Positions 9,163-17,418 of a stretch of DNA of 57,716 nt are shown one piece after another (within the stretch, counting starts at the first letter, position 1; each line of letters begins with the position of its first letter). The stretch is from Neiella litorisoli (GTDB lineage: Bacteria; Pseudomonadota; Gammaproteobacteria; Enterobacterales; Neiellaceae). The notes beneath the pieces were generated by a model. That model ran no database searches, was not told the DNA's origin, and saw only the letters and a list, made by a program, of their open reading frames with translations. The stretch lies in the NCBI RefSeq assembly GCF_014773395.1, contig NZ_JACXAF010000030.1, positions 1 to 57,716 of the forward strand. Reading direction: 5' to 3'. Made by a program: the position numbers and the translations under genes.

Positions 9163-9194
9163 AAAGCCAGCGTAGCAAAACGCTGGCTTTTTTT
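9163..9194 (+). terminator. Terminator of the two-adaptor RND operon
   Basis: AAAGCCAGCG (9163-9172) pairs with CGCTGGCTTT (9181-9190), giving a 10-11 bp stem. It is followed by a run of seven T (9188-9194). The site lies 47 nt after the pump stop codon. Confidence 0.9.
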
Positions 9195-9294
9195 GTTGGG
9201 GCCACAAGGATTGGCATTAGTCGTATACAAGCTTCTGTAAATGGTCTAGTTTTTGTATGGTTTGATCATTATTAGTAAACATGGAGAATGTTTC

Positions 9295-9798
9295 GTGCGT
9301 TGTTTTTTAGCGGCAATTGCCGCAGTTGGCTTGGTAAGTGTTGAAGTAAATGCTGCTGAGCAGCAAGTGCCGGTGGCAGAGTCCGAACAAGCTCGGTTCG
9401 CCGTTGGTGGTGGTATTTGGGAAGCGCTGGATAACATGGACATTTACTATGCCCAGTCCGCTTATGAATTTGCTGAATTTGAGCCATTGTGGGGAATTCG
9501 GCCAACCGTGTTGGCGATGCTGAGCGAAGATGGGGAGTATTATTTCGCCGGTGGCTGGTTAAAGGAATTTGAATTGGCCGAGCGCTGGGATTGGGGCTCT
9601 GGTAACGTGGTTGGTTATCACAGTGACAATGACTTTTTAGGCCATCATTTAGAGTTCTATTCGCGTATTTTTGTCAATTACGGCTCAAAATCAGACGGTT
9701 TCTGGCGTCTCGAATTTGGCCACATTTCAAACGCCAGCATTGGCGATCGTAACCCCGGCACTGAGACGTTGACCTTGACCTATAACTGGCGCTTATAG
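9295..9798 (+). CDS. PagL-type lipid A 3-O-deacylase (acyloxyacyl hydrolase family)
   Basis: A 167-residue outer-membrane beta-barrel protein of the PagL family, which removes the 3-linked acyl chain of lipid A. The C-terminal segment GHISNASIGDRNPGTE carries the family's catalytic His, Ser and Glu in the correct spacing (H-x-S and E twelve residues after the Ser). The mature chain ends in an aromatic-rich strand. The GTG at 9295 is chosen because GGAG lies 8 nt upstream and because it gives a compact signal peptide (RCFLAAIAAVGLVSVEVNAA). A longer reading from TTG at 9253 would put a polar stretch in front of the signal. It follows the RND terminator and is probably separately transcribed. 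Confidence 0.85.
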   Translation: MRCFLAAIAAVGLVSVEVNAAEQQVPVAESEQARFAVGGGIWEALDNMDIYYAQSAYEFAEFEPLWGIRPTVLAMLSEDGEYYFAGGWLKEFELAERWDWGSGNVVGYHSDNDFLGHHLEFYSRIFVNYGSKSDGFWRLEFGHISNASIGDRNPGTETLTLTYNWRL

Positions 9799-9846
9799 CG
9801 CCAGCCTTTGCTTGTTCTATTGGTTAGGCTCAGCCTAGCTGAGCCT
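9786..9846. other. Two short hairpins between convergent genes
   Basis: Two perfect inverted repeats sit where the lipid A deacylase and diguanylate cyclase genes converge: CTGGCGCT/AGCGCCAG (9786-9804, 3-nt loop, spanning the deacylase stop) and AGGCTCAGC/GCTGAGCCT (9826-9846, 3-nt loop, spanning the cyclase stop). Neither has a proper U-run, so they may pause or protect 3' ends rather than act as classical terminators. Confidence 0.45.
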
Positions 9847-11830
9847 GACGTGGTTCTGCGATATATTGGTGGACCACCACTTTGTTTCGCCCTGTCGCCT
9901 TGGCTTGATACAGAGCCTCATCAGCCGCTTGGTAAATGTCTTTAACTGACAATTGCTCAGTGTGCTGAACTAGGCCAACACTACAAGTGACCGATGGGCT
10001 AGCGATGGTTTGTTCGACCGCTTCTCGCACCCGCTCCATGACAATCTGCGCCCCTTCGGCATCAGTAAATGGCAGCAATACGCCAAACTCCTCGCCGCCA
10101 ATTCGCCCCAAGAAGTCAGTATTTCTCAGTACTTGTGATACCACGCTGACAAATTCGATTAGTACCGAGTCACCAATATCGTGACCATGGGTATCATTGA
10201 TTTTCTTAAAATGATCTAAATCGACCAAGGCTAAGGTGAACGAGCTATTTGGGTAACGCAGACTGTTTTGCAATAACCGAGAGAACTCATCGTCAAAACG
10301 TCGGCGGTTAAATGCACCGGTCAAGGGATCGGTCACCGACTGCAATCGTAATTGCTGCTCTAAGCGTTTTTGCGCCGAAATATCCACGAAACTTGCGATG
10401 TAGTAATCCGGTGATTTTGACCTTGAATTCCAGTAGATCGCGGTGATTTCCTGCATAGTTGTCAGTAATTGTCCTGACTTCGCCCGATAGGTCAGCTCTC
10501 CGCGCCAGTGTCCCTTGGTAGCCAACTGATTTTTCATCGCTTGCAGGCTATCAGCGCTTTGCAGGCCTGAGCGGAACATCATCGGCTTCTTGCCAATCAC
10601 TTCGTCTGCTTTGTAGCCCAGTAGTGATGTAAACATCTGGTTGACGGCAATGATCTGATGGGTGCCATCGGTCATTACCGCAGCGGCCATGCCGTTGGCT
10701 GCGTGCAGCATCAAGCGCTTAGCATTTTTTACCGTCCATGCTTTTTGCACTAAGATTGCGGCCAGCAAGCTAACGATAAAAATGACGATCAAGGTGGCGA
10801 AGCTGTTGGCGTTAAGTTTAATCAGCGAAGGGGCTATCGCTTGCATGACAAAATCATCATCAAAACGAGTCAGCAGGATAAATTCGCGCTGATTAACTTT
10901 GGTGTTCTCGTCCGGCTGAATGAGTAAGGGAGAGAAGGCCGCGTGTAAATTCTCTCCAGAATAAAATCCGTTACTCGATTCGGCTGTGACCGTTTGCCAA
11001 AGTGCCGGATTCGTTTGCTCCAGCGACCAATGGGCGCGCTCTGGCAAAATATGGCCAAATGATAATTCCGGTTGTGCGGTGTAAATGTAATGGCCGGACG
11101 TCGATAAAATATCGAGTTTCAGCCCTGTCATACTTTGGTGATGACGAAACTCATTCAACAACTCGGCAATATTGAGGTTGACCACCAAATAACCGGCTCT
11201 GACACCTTCATTATTGAGCACTGGGGTAATGAATCGAGCGGCGATTAAATAGGGCTTCACGTAATCATTATGCTCTTGCTCTAAGTCGAAGATGGTCAAG
11301 CCAACTTGGTCATTGGTTAACATGGCTGCATTGAGAAAGTAGTGGCGCCTACCTTTAAATTGCAGCTTTTCAGCGACCGATGAGGTATCTGTTGCCGGAT
11401 CGTAATTCACTCGGATCACTTCGTGACCGGCCAAGTCAATAAAGCGCACCTGACGAAACTTTTCCCACACTTGTGTTTGTTGAATCCACATGGATTCGAT
11501 TTCTTGCTTGAGCTTTGTGCGCTGTTGGTTTTGCCCCATACCGGCGAACTGTTGCAGGTAATCTTGGCTCGCTAGCAGGCGGGTGGTGTTTTCCAAATGC
11601 GATAACTGGTCAAAAAACAATTGGCCCAGTAATCGATGGGTAACCTTGGCATTATTCGAAATAGCCATGGTTTGTTGGTCGAATAATTGTTGGCGCTGGT
11701 ACTGGATATTTGCCAGTAGTAGCAAGGCTAACACCGTGAATATTGCGGTGGCAATTGGCCAAAGTCTGGGTTTGAGGCTACTGCAAAATGGCAGCATGGC
11801 TTCATTGTGCTTGCGATGAACTGAATTCAT
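9830..11830 (-). CDS. Membrane diguanylate cyclase with periplasmic sensor, PAS and GGDEF domains
   Basis: A 666-residue sensor. TM1 (about 23-41) is followed by a ~300-residue periplasmic Cache-like domain (note RFIDLAGHEVIRV, typical of a double-Cache sensor group), then TM2 near residues 340-360. A cytoplasmic PAS domain (about 370-490) precedes a C-terminal GGDEF domain (about 500-655). The active-site loop is GGEEF, and an RxxD inhibitory site (RNTD) lies five residues before it, so the enzyme should make cyclic di-GMP from two GTP and be product-inhibited. No EAL domain is present. The gene follows the LysR gene on the same strand with an 86-nt gap. The ligand is unknown. Confidence 0.93.
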   Translation of the reverse strand: MNSVHRKHNEAMLPFCSSLKPRLWPIATAIFTVLALLLLANIQYQRQQLFDQQTMAISNNAKVTHRLLGQLFFDQLSHLENTTRLLASQDYLQQFAGMGQNQQRTKLKQEIESMWIQQTQVWEKFRQVRFIDLAGHEVIRVNYDPATDTSSVAEKLQFKGRRHYFLNAAMLTNDQVGLTIFDLEQEHNDYVKPYLIAARFITPVLNNEGVRAGYLVVNLNIAELLNEFRHHQSMTGLKLDILSTSGHYIYTAQPELSFGHILPERAHWSLEQTNPALWQTVTAESSNGFYSGENLHAAFSPLLIQPDENTKVNQREFILLTRFDDDFVMQAIAPSLIKLNANSFATLIVIFIVSLLAAILVQKAWTVKNAKRLMLHAANGMAAAVMTDGTHQIIAVNQMFTSLLGYKADEVIGKKPMMFRSGLQSADSLQAMKNQLATKGHWRGELTYRAKSGQLLTTMQEITAIYWNSRSKSPDYYIASFVDISAQKRLEQQLRLQSVTDPLTGAFNRRRFDDEFSRLLQNSLRYPNSSFTLALVDLDHFKKINDTHGHDIGDSVLIEFVSVVSQVLRNTDFLGRIGGEEFGVLLPFTDAEGAQIVMERVREAVEQTIASPSVTCSVGLVQHTEQLSVKDIYQAADEALYQAKATGRNKVVVHQYIAEPRQAQLG

Positions 11831-11916
11831 GCTGATTCCAACTGAGTGACGAAATTAGCTTGGCATTATCCAGACAGCAAACGGTTGGATAAATAATGCT
11901 CAGCGCAAGTGTTTAT

Positions 11917-12822
11917 TCATTTGGTGAATGTTTCCTCGGCGATATGCATCAGTAAGGCGTCGATAAAAACTTTTTCTCGCAGCGGCTGCATGGTTCGGGA
12001 GCGATAGCAGATGTGAAGTGTGCGGTTAAAGCCGTACTTGCCATCAAACAACGGCACCAATGCGCCACTTTTCAGTTGTCTCGATAAGATTGGCATGGTC
12101 GACATGATCACACCAAGACCTGCAACCGCAGGTAAGGTCATTAACGACACATGATCGACAGTCAAGGATGGCTTAATTGCAATGGAGTGCTCTTGACCTG
12201 ACTCTTGATAATGCCAGTCAACCAAATCTCGATACTGCGGCGGAAAGCCAATACAGGGGTAATTCACCAGATCAGTAGGATGATTGGGCATGCCATATTG
12301 GGCGATGAATTGGGGCGCAGCAAAGAAACAGAAATCGTAGCTATAGCAGGGGCGGCAGATGAGCTGCTCATCGGCAAGCTCGATGGCGCTCAGGCGTAAA
12401 TCGCCGCGCATCGGCATTTTATGATGCTCAGCGGTGATGGTGGTGAAGGTCAGCTGAATGTCTGGGTATTGACGAGCAAACTGGGGCACCAGATGTTCGA
12501 GCATCATTTCGATGGCAAGATATGGCGCTTCGATTTCAAGGCTACCGGACGGTTTGTTTTTGCTGTTTTCGGCAAAGGATTCGGCGTCCGTAACGGCGTT
12601 ATGAATGCGTTGGCAATGATTCAGAAATTGATGGCCAAAGTTCGATAGTTTAATTGAGCGTCCGGCGCGCTCAAACAGTCGCAATCCCAAGTGTTGCTCA
12701 AGGTTTTTAATTCGCCGGCTGATTGTCGGCTGTGGCATGTCGAGCGCTTCTGCGGCGGCAGTAATGCTGCCAGCATCAACCACGGCCATAAACAATCGAG
12801 CATCTTCTAGGTTTAACGACAT
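11917..12822 (-). CDS. LysR family transcriptional regulator
   Basis: A 301-residue LTTR of normal length. The N-terminal winged helix-turn-helix (residues ~2-62, with AGSITAAAEALDMPQPTISRRIKNLE) is followed by a substrate-binding domain. No divergent target gene is adjacent: it lies 54 nt after the phosphatase gene of the kinase/GH3 operon on the same strand. It could be the tail of that operon or a separate gene. The region before its ATG holds the imperfect palindrome ATTCATCATGTGAATGAAT, a possible autoregulatory site. Target and inducer are unknown. Confidence 0.92.
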   Translation of the reverse strand: MSLNLEDARLFMAVVDAGSITAAAEALDMPQPTISRRIKNLEQHLGLRLFERAGRSIKLSNFGHQFLNHCQRIHNAVTDAESFAENSKNKPSGSLEIEAPYLAIEMMLEHLVPQFARQYPDIQLTFTTITAEHHKMPMRGDLRLSAIELADEQLICRPCYSYDFCFFAAPQFIAQYGMPNHPTDLVNYPCIGFPPQYRDLVDWHYQESGQEHSIAIKPSLTVDHVSLMTLPAVAGLGVIMSTMPILSRQLKSGALVPLFDGKYGFNRTLHICYRSRTMQPLREKVFIDALLMHIAEETFTK

Positions 12823-12876
12823 CGAGCGACTTACTATTCATCATGTGAATGAATCATAAGTATGGTACAGGATTGG

Positions 12877-13629
12877 CTATTGTCTGCCGTTGTTTCGCGC
12901 CACCACAATGGTGACATTGTCATGACCGCCGGCGGCTAATGCTGCCGATAGCAATCGCTCAACGGCAAGCCTTAGCGATGGCGCGGTGAGTAGTAGAGTG
13001 GCCATTTGATTGCGCGATACCATGTCCGATAAACCATCGGAACAGAGCAACAGTAGGTCGCCCGGCTGCCAGCGATGGCTGACCTGTTCGATATGATCCG
13101 GTTGAAATTGGCTAGCGCCAAGCGCTGTCGTCAAGACATGGCTGTATTGACGGCTGGCGGCGTCATTTAATGGTTGCCCTTGCTGGCGCAACTGTTCGGA
13201 TAAGGTGTGATCGGTGGTGAGCTGGGTCAGTTGGGTTTGGTCGTGAGGTAATAGATAAGCCCTGCTGTCGCCGAGCCAGTGCACAGTAAATTGACTGGCT
13301 TGCAGCGCCGCACTGACGACAGTGGCGCCCATGTTCTTCAGTCTGACATTGTGTTGAGCGTGATAACAAATGTGTTGATGAGCGCCGGCAATCGCGTCTG
13401 CGCCACCGTTTTGCTCGTTCAGGGCTCGGTAGATTTGCTGAATGGCAATAGCAGCAGCCATTTCGCCAGCGTTGTTGCCACCAATGCCATCGGCCACCAA
13501 GACAATGCCCTGATCGGCCGCCGCAGCAAAGTTGTCCTCGTTATTGCCTCGGCGCAAGCCTTGATGGCTAACCCCGATGATGTCGAGGTCGCCACCAGTG
13601 CTTTGCCAGTGCACCAGTCCATCGCTCAT
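12877..13629 (-). CDS. PP2C-family Ser/Thr protein phosphatase
   Basis: A 250-residue cytoplasmic PPM/PP2C phosphatase (Stp1/PrpC-like). The metal-coordinating motifs are intact: RxxNED (N30-E31-D32), VADGIGG (D47), GDSRAY (120-125), SDGL (D198) and GGHDNVT (D237). Its start overlaps the GH3 stop by 1 nt (TAATG), making it the last cistron of a five-gene operon whose first gene is a Ser/Thr kinase. The obvious inference is that it reverses phosphorylation by that kinase; the shared substrate may be one of the three enzymes encoded between them. No membrane segment or sensor domain is present. Confidence 0.93.
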   Translation of the reverse strand: MSDGLVHWQSTGGDLDIIGVSHQGLRRGNNEDNFAAAADQGIVLVADGIGGNNAGEMAAAIAIQQIYRALNEQNGGADAIAGAHQHICYHAQHNVRLKNMGATVVSAALQASQFTVHWLGDSRAYLLPHDQTQLTQLTTDHTLSEQLRQQGQPLNDAASRQYSHVLTTALGASQFQPDHIEQVSHRWQPGDLLLLCSDGLSDMVSRNQMATLLLTAPSLRLAVERLLSAALAAGGHDNVTIVVARNNGRQ

Positions 13630-15323
13630 TAATCAAGCTCGATGACTTTAACAAGTTCCGGTTTGATCACTGATGTCGCCGCTTTCATAGGACTGAGCAA
13701 CTCAGTTTTAGCCTGAAACATCCGCTTGCCCTCAGACACCATATCTTTGCGAGCACGCTCATACCAGCCGTCGCGCATGACATGAAGCTGTGGCGGTGCT
13801 AAGCGTTGCGATTCACGCTTACTCTTGTACTCGATATTAATTTGTTGCAGCGCTTCATCAAACGCTTGCAAAAAGCTGGACAATTGCTGGTCTGGATAGT
13901 GGCCAACAGGCTCCAAGCGCAACACATAGCGGCTTTGTTCAGATGCTGCTTCGGCCTTAAAGTGGGCGGCTAGCACGCCGCTTTTTTCACTGGCTTTTTG
14001 AATGCCATCAATCACCTGATTAACACTGAGTTTTTCGCCGGTGATGTTGGTCATGCCGCGGCCTTTGCGGAGAAATTGAATCTTCGGCGCTTGGTTGTAA
14101 AAGCCTTTGACCGTAATCACATCGTTAATGTCATAGCGATAGAGGCCACCTGTGGTGGTGAGGAAGATGTAATATTCGCCACCATCTTCAAGTTCGGTGA
14201 CGGTTTTGTATTGCCAGGCCGTTGGGTCATTGGGGTTTTGTGTGACTTCGTCGGCATCAACAAACTCATAATAATTGACATCAAGCGCCAATGGCCCTGC
14301 CGCACCTTCATCACTTAACGGTACTGAGCAGCGCGCTTCACTTGATAAAAATCCCCAGTCTCGAGTTGCCACCGGCTTATTGCCGTCGGGGTTGAACCAA
14401 GTGTCAAATTTGTCGATGTAGTGACCAACGGTGCCACCTTTCCAACAGCCAATTAGAGCCAGCTCTGGCCAGTAATCCCCCGGTAGCAAATGACCATTGC
14501 GACGCTCATAGCAGGCTTTTAGCTGCTTGGCTCGGGCCGGAGCAGGCTTTAGTTTGGCTTCCAAAGCCTGACGAATATGAGGCTCGATGTTGAACTGATT
14601 GGATAAGGTGCCGTCTTTCACATCGTTGATCAGAATGGTGGCGTATTCGTCTGCTTTTTCGCACATTTTCAAAATAGACGATGGGTTTGCCGTGGCCAAT
14701 AAGCCGACTTTTTCTGCCAGCGCGATTCTCATCAAAGCATAATATTTGGCTTCGTAATCTTCGATCTCGAATACCGGATAAGGCACCGCATAAATTTTCT
14801 GAACGATGCCGGGCATTTGTTTGTAGATATGGCCGGAGGTAGCGCCATAGGGCAGTCCGCACTCGGTCTCACCTTCAATTGCAGGCGACACCAATGACAC
14901 AATTTTTCCGCCATATAAGCCGGGATGGGCGAGCTTGGCGTGATACATCCAGCTGCGCATCATGTCTTTGCTGGCCGTGCGACCACAGCTTGGTGTAAAC
15001 GGAATGAATTTGGCTTTGCCGGTGGTGCCGCTGGTCTGGGCGAACATAATGGGCTGCTCAGCGACCAGCTGGTTTGGTTCGCCGTTACACATGCGGTCGA
15101 TGTATGGCTGAATGTCATTGTAACTGACCAATGGCACGGTTTGGCGGTATTGCTCTGGGCTTTTAATGGCCGCAAAGTCGTATTTTTTGCCGTACTCCGT
15201 ATCTTTGTTGCGTTCTAAAATCGTCATCAGCAAATTGCGCTGAGTTTGTTCCGCATTGAGGGTGGTGTGCTCAAAGCGTTTAGCCGAGCGGCTGGCAATA
15301 AAATGAATCAGTAAACCCAGCAT
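13629..15323 (-). CDS. GH3 family acyl-acid adenylating/amido synthetase
   Basis: A 564-residue member of the GH3 (auxin-responsive GH3) branch of adenylate-forming enzymes. In plants these couple a carboxylic acid to an amino acid through an acyl-AMP; bacterial members are mostly uncharacterised. The ATP/AMP motif TSGTTGKAKFIP is at 97-108, and YRYDINDVI and the GCWKGG segment are typical of the family. The start at 15323 is chosen over an upstream in-frame ATG because GGAGG lies 7 nt before it and the longer form would run into the preceding gene. It sits 2 nt after the enolase-superfamily gene and overlaps the phosphatase by 1 nt. A predicted role is ATP-driven amide formation on an unknown acid, perhaps the product of its operon neighbour. 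Confidence 0.9.
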   Translation of the reverse strand: MLGLLIHFIASRSAKRFEHTTLNAEQTQRNLLMTILERNKDTEYGKKYDFAAIKSPEQYRQTVPLVSYNDIQPYIDRMCNGEPNQLVAEQPIMFAQTSGTTGKAKFIPFTPSCGRTASKDMMRSWMYHAKLAHPGLYGGKIVSLVSPAIEGETECGLPYGATSGHIYKQMPGIVQKIYAVPYPVFEIEDYEAKYYALMRIALAEKVGLLATANPSSILKMCEKADEYATILINDVKDGTLSNQFNIEPHIRQALEAKLKPAPARAKQLKACYERRNGHLLPGDYWPELALIGCWKGGTVGHYIDKFDTWFNPDGNKPVATRDWGFLSSEARCSVPLSDEGAAGPLALDVNYYEFVDADEVTQNPNDPTAWQYKTVTELEDGGEYYIFLTTTGGLYRYDINDVITVKGFYNQAPKIQFLRKGRGMTNITGEKLSVNQVIDGIQKASEKSGVLAAHFKAEAASEQSRYVLRLEPVGHYPDQQLSSFLQAFDEALQQINIEYKSKRESQRLAPPQLHVMRDGWYERARKDMVSEGKRMFQAKTELLSPMKAATSVIKPELVKVIELD

Positions 15324-15325
15324 GA

Positions 15326-16471
15326 TTAATCCTCCAGGTTGAGTTGCCAATGTTGTTGCTGGCATTGGCTCAGCTGCTGTGGCGATATGTTGATGCCCAA
15401 ACCATGGCCGCTGAGCGGCTCGACCAGAGCTTGCGGTCCGATCATCAGTGGCGGTAGAAAAATATCATGGGCAAGGAGTAGGGTGCCGAAACAACCTTCG
15501 CGCCACCTGAGTGTTGGGGTAATGGTTGCCAGCGCTAATCCGGCGGCAGATAAACAACTGGTTTCGCCAACCTGAGCACCAAGTTGGCAGCGAATACCAT
15601 GTTCGGCGGCCATTTGTGCAATACGATGGCTGTTCCCTAAGCCACCACATTTTGAGATGCGAATGTTAAATAGGTCGCAAGCGTGACGGTCAATCAGGGT
15701 TTCGGCATCGGCCAGCGAACAAATGGACTCATCAACCATCACCGGCGTAATCGCTGCTTTAGTGAGCGCCGCTAAGCCATCAAGATCGTCGCTGGCCAGC
15801 GGTTGTTCGATGCTGTTTAAACCAAATCGCTTTAATTCAGAGAGTTGCGCTGCGGCCTCATCGGCATTTTGCCAAGCGCAGTTGGCGTCGCCACGTAAGT
15901 CATGATCTGGGCCCAGCACCTCGCGCACGGTTTGTAGGAGCTGGATATTTAAATCCAATTCTTGATGCAGCTTAATTTTGCTACAAGGCACCGCCAGATG
16001 TTTAATTTGTTGCGCCATGGCAGCCGCTTTTTGTGGCTCACCCACGGCAATAACGCCGCTGTACTGTTGTTTATCGCTCGATGGCGTGGCGATTAAACAG
16101 GCAGCCTGACACTCGCGCTGTTTACCGATTAAATCGAGTAAGGCTAATTCGAGGGCACAAAAAGCCGCATGCTTGTTCCGTGGCAGCTTGATGGTTTGCA
16201 TCATTAGCCAATCTTGCAAATGCTCGCTGCTGGTGTCTTGTAGTTCTTTGAGTTGGGGTAACAGCTCATCGGTTAAGGTTTGCCAAGCTTGTTCAAAAGT
16301 CTCGCCGGTGACGTAGTGACGGGGGCAGCTTTCACCGAAGCCGGTTAAGCCATCTGCAGTGGTGATTTTCAACAAAATATTGCGCGCGATTTTGCGTGAT
16401 GCCAGCGCGTGTTCAACTTCCACCAGCATGGGAATTTCGATGGCGTAAAGCTCCGCTGATTGAAACTTCAT
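15326..16471 (-). CDS. Enolase-superfamily enzyme, muconate-lactonizing (MLE) subgroup
   Basis: A 381-residue MLE/mandelate-racemase-like protein: N-terminal capping domain followed by a TIM-like barrel. The MLE-subgroup residues are complete: K165-x-K167 on strand two, metal ligands D195, E222 and D247, and the opposing base K274 (ISKCGG). Annotators may call it dipeptide epimerase, but the C-terminal DxD that binds the dipeptide amino group in L-Ala-D/L-Glu epimerases is not seen. Instead the segment reads CFGTLLLAHDI, closer to muconate cycloisomerases (FGPLLL). It could be a cycloisomerase, an OSBS/NSAR-like enzyme or an epimerase. Its ATG overlaps the preceding hydrolase stop by 1 nt, with a strong AAGGAGG inside that gene. 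Confidence 0.85.
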   Translation of the reverse strand: MKFQSAELYAIEIPMLVEVEHALASRKIARNILLKITTADGLTGFGESCPRHYVTGETFEQAWQTLTDELLPQLKELQDTSSEHLQDWLMMQTIKLPRNKHAAFCALELALLDLIGKQRECQAACLIATPSSDKQQYSGVIAVGEPQKAAAMAQQIKHLAVPCSKIKLHQELDLNIQLLQTVREVLGPDHDLRGDANCAWQNADEAAAQLSELKRFGLNSIEQPLASDDLDGLAALTKAAITPVMVDESICSLADAETLIDRHACDLFNIRISKCGGLGNSHRIAQMAAEHGIRCQLGAQVGETSCLSAAGLALATITPTLRWREGCFGTLLLAHDIFLPPLMIGPQALVEPLSGHGLGINISPQQLSQCQQQHWQLNLED

Positions 16472-17418
16472 TATGGTGCCTCCTTGTGACTAAGCCATTG
16501 ACTGATATCGGTTGCCAGTCGATTTGGCAGTTCCAGTTGTATGGCATGGACCTGCTTGGGGTAATGTTGCACTGATGTGGCTTGCTGGCCCCTGAACAAA
16601 AGTTTGGTGACTTTGTCGTTATCAATAATTTCATCACGGCCAGCGAGAAATAGCAGGGTGGGGCGTTGCAACTGGTTGATGTTGCTTGCAATCCACTTAT
16701 CCATTCGGCGGGTCTGCCAGAGAAATTCGGCGGTGACCATTGGGTTTCGCAGGGGATCTGCTTCGATAAACTCTACCCATTGCGGTTTGTCGCTAAACAT
16801 TGCCGGCGTGACGGGGACAGGGTAGGTGCTTTGTTGGCAAAACAAATGACAGAACGCGATGGAGAGCTTGTCGATACCGTTGTAATCAACTGCGGCCACC
16901 AGCCCAGGGGTGACCAAAGCTAAACCGCTAATTTTGTCTGGGTGGGCCAAGCCATAGGCGGTGGCAAGTTTGCCGCCCCAAGATAATCCGATCAGGTAAA
17001 TGTGGCTATATTGGGGTCTGATTTGGCGGATAAAGTCATCTAAATCATCAAGCCAATCATGCCAACTATCGATGTGCCCTGCTGTGATACCGCGTTGCGA
17101 GCGGTTTACTCCGCTGCCGCGGCGATCCAACATGTAGACATCGTGGCCTTGCGCCGCTAATCGATTGGCGGTTAACTCAAACCAGCCTGAATGACTGGCA
17201 ATGCCGTGCAAGTACACCAAAGCTGTGTCTGGATGCTCCGAGGCCATGCGGGCAAAGTAACCCAACTTGGAACCATCACGGGTGACGTATTCCAGCTCTG
17301 AACGTTGTTCAATGTGCTGATAAATCTCTTCTTTAAGACTGTCATCATTGGCCCGAGCAAACTGACTGGCGGCAATACAAGCAGTCATTAGAAGGGCTAG
17401 GATCTGCTTGTAGTTCAT
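16471..17418 (-). CDS. Exported alpha/beta hydrolase (serine lipase/esterase-like)
   Basis: A 315-residue alpha/beta hydrolase of the Hydrolase_4/monoacylglycerol-lipase type. A signal peptide (residues 1-~23, ending FARA) predicts export to the periplasm. The oxyanion segment YLHGIASHSGWF is at 69-80. The nucleophile elbow GLSWGG has S146, and D262 (GRDEIID) and H291 (VHAIQL) complete the triad. The start at 17418 is preferred because it overlaps the kinase stop by 4 nt (ATGA) and has GAGG just upstream; the longer in-frame reading lacks a signal peptide. Probable substrates are esters, lactones or amides. It is the only exported enzyme in this operon. Confidence 0.88.
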   Translation of the reverse strand: MNYKQILALLMTACIAASQFARANDDSLKEEIYQHIEQRSELEYVTRDGSKLGYFARMASEHPDTALVYLHGIASHSGWFELTANRLAAQGHDVYMLDRRGSGVNRSQRGITAGHIDSWHDWLDDLDDFIRQIRPQYSHIYLIGLSWGGKLATAYGLAHPDKISGLALVTPGLVAAVDYNGIDKLSIAFCHLFCQQSTYPVPVTPAMFSDKPQWVEFIEADPLRNPMVTAEFLWQTRRMDKWIASNINQLQRPTLLFLAGRDEIIDNDKVTKLLFRGQQATSVQHYPKQVHAIQLELPNRLATDISQWLSHKEAP

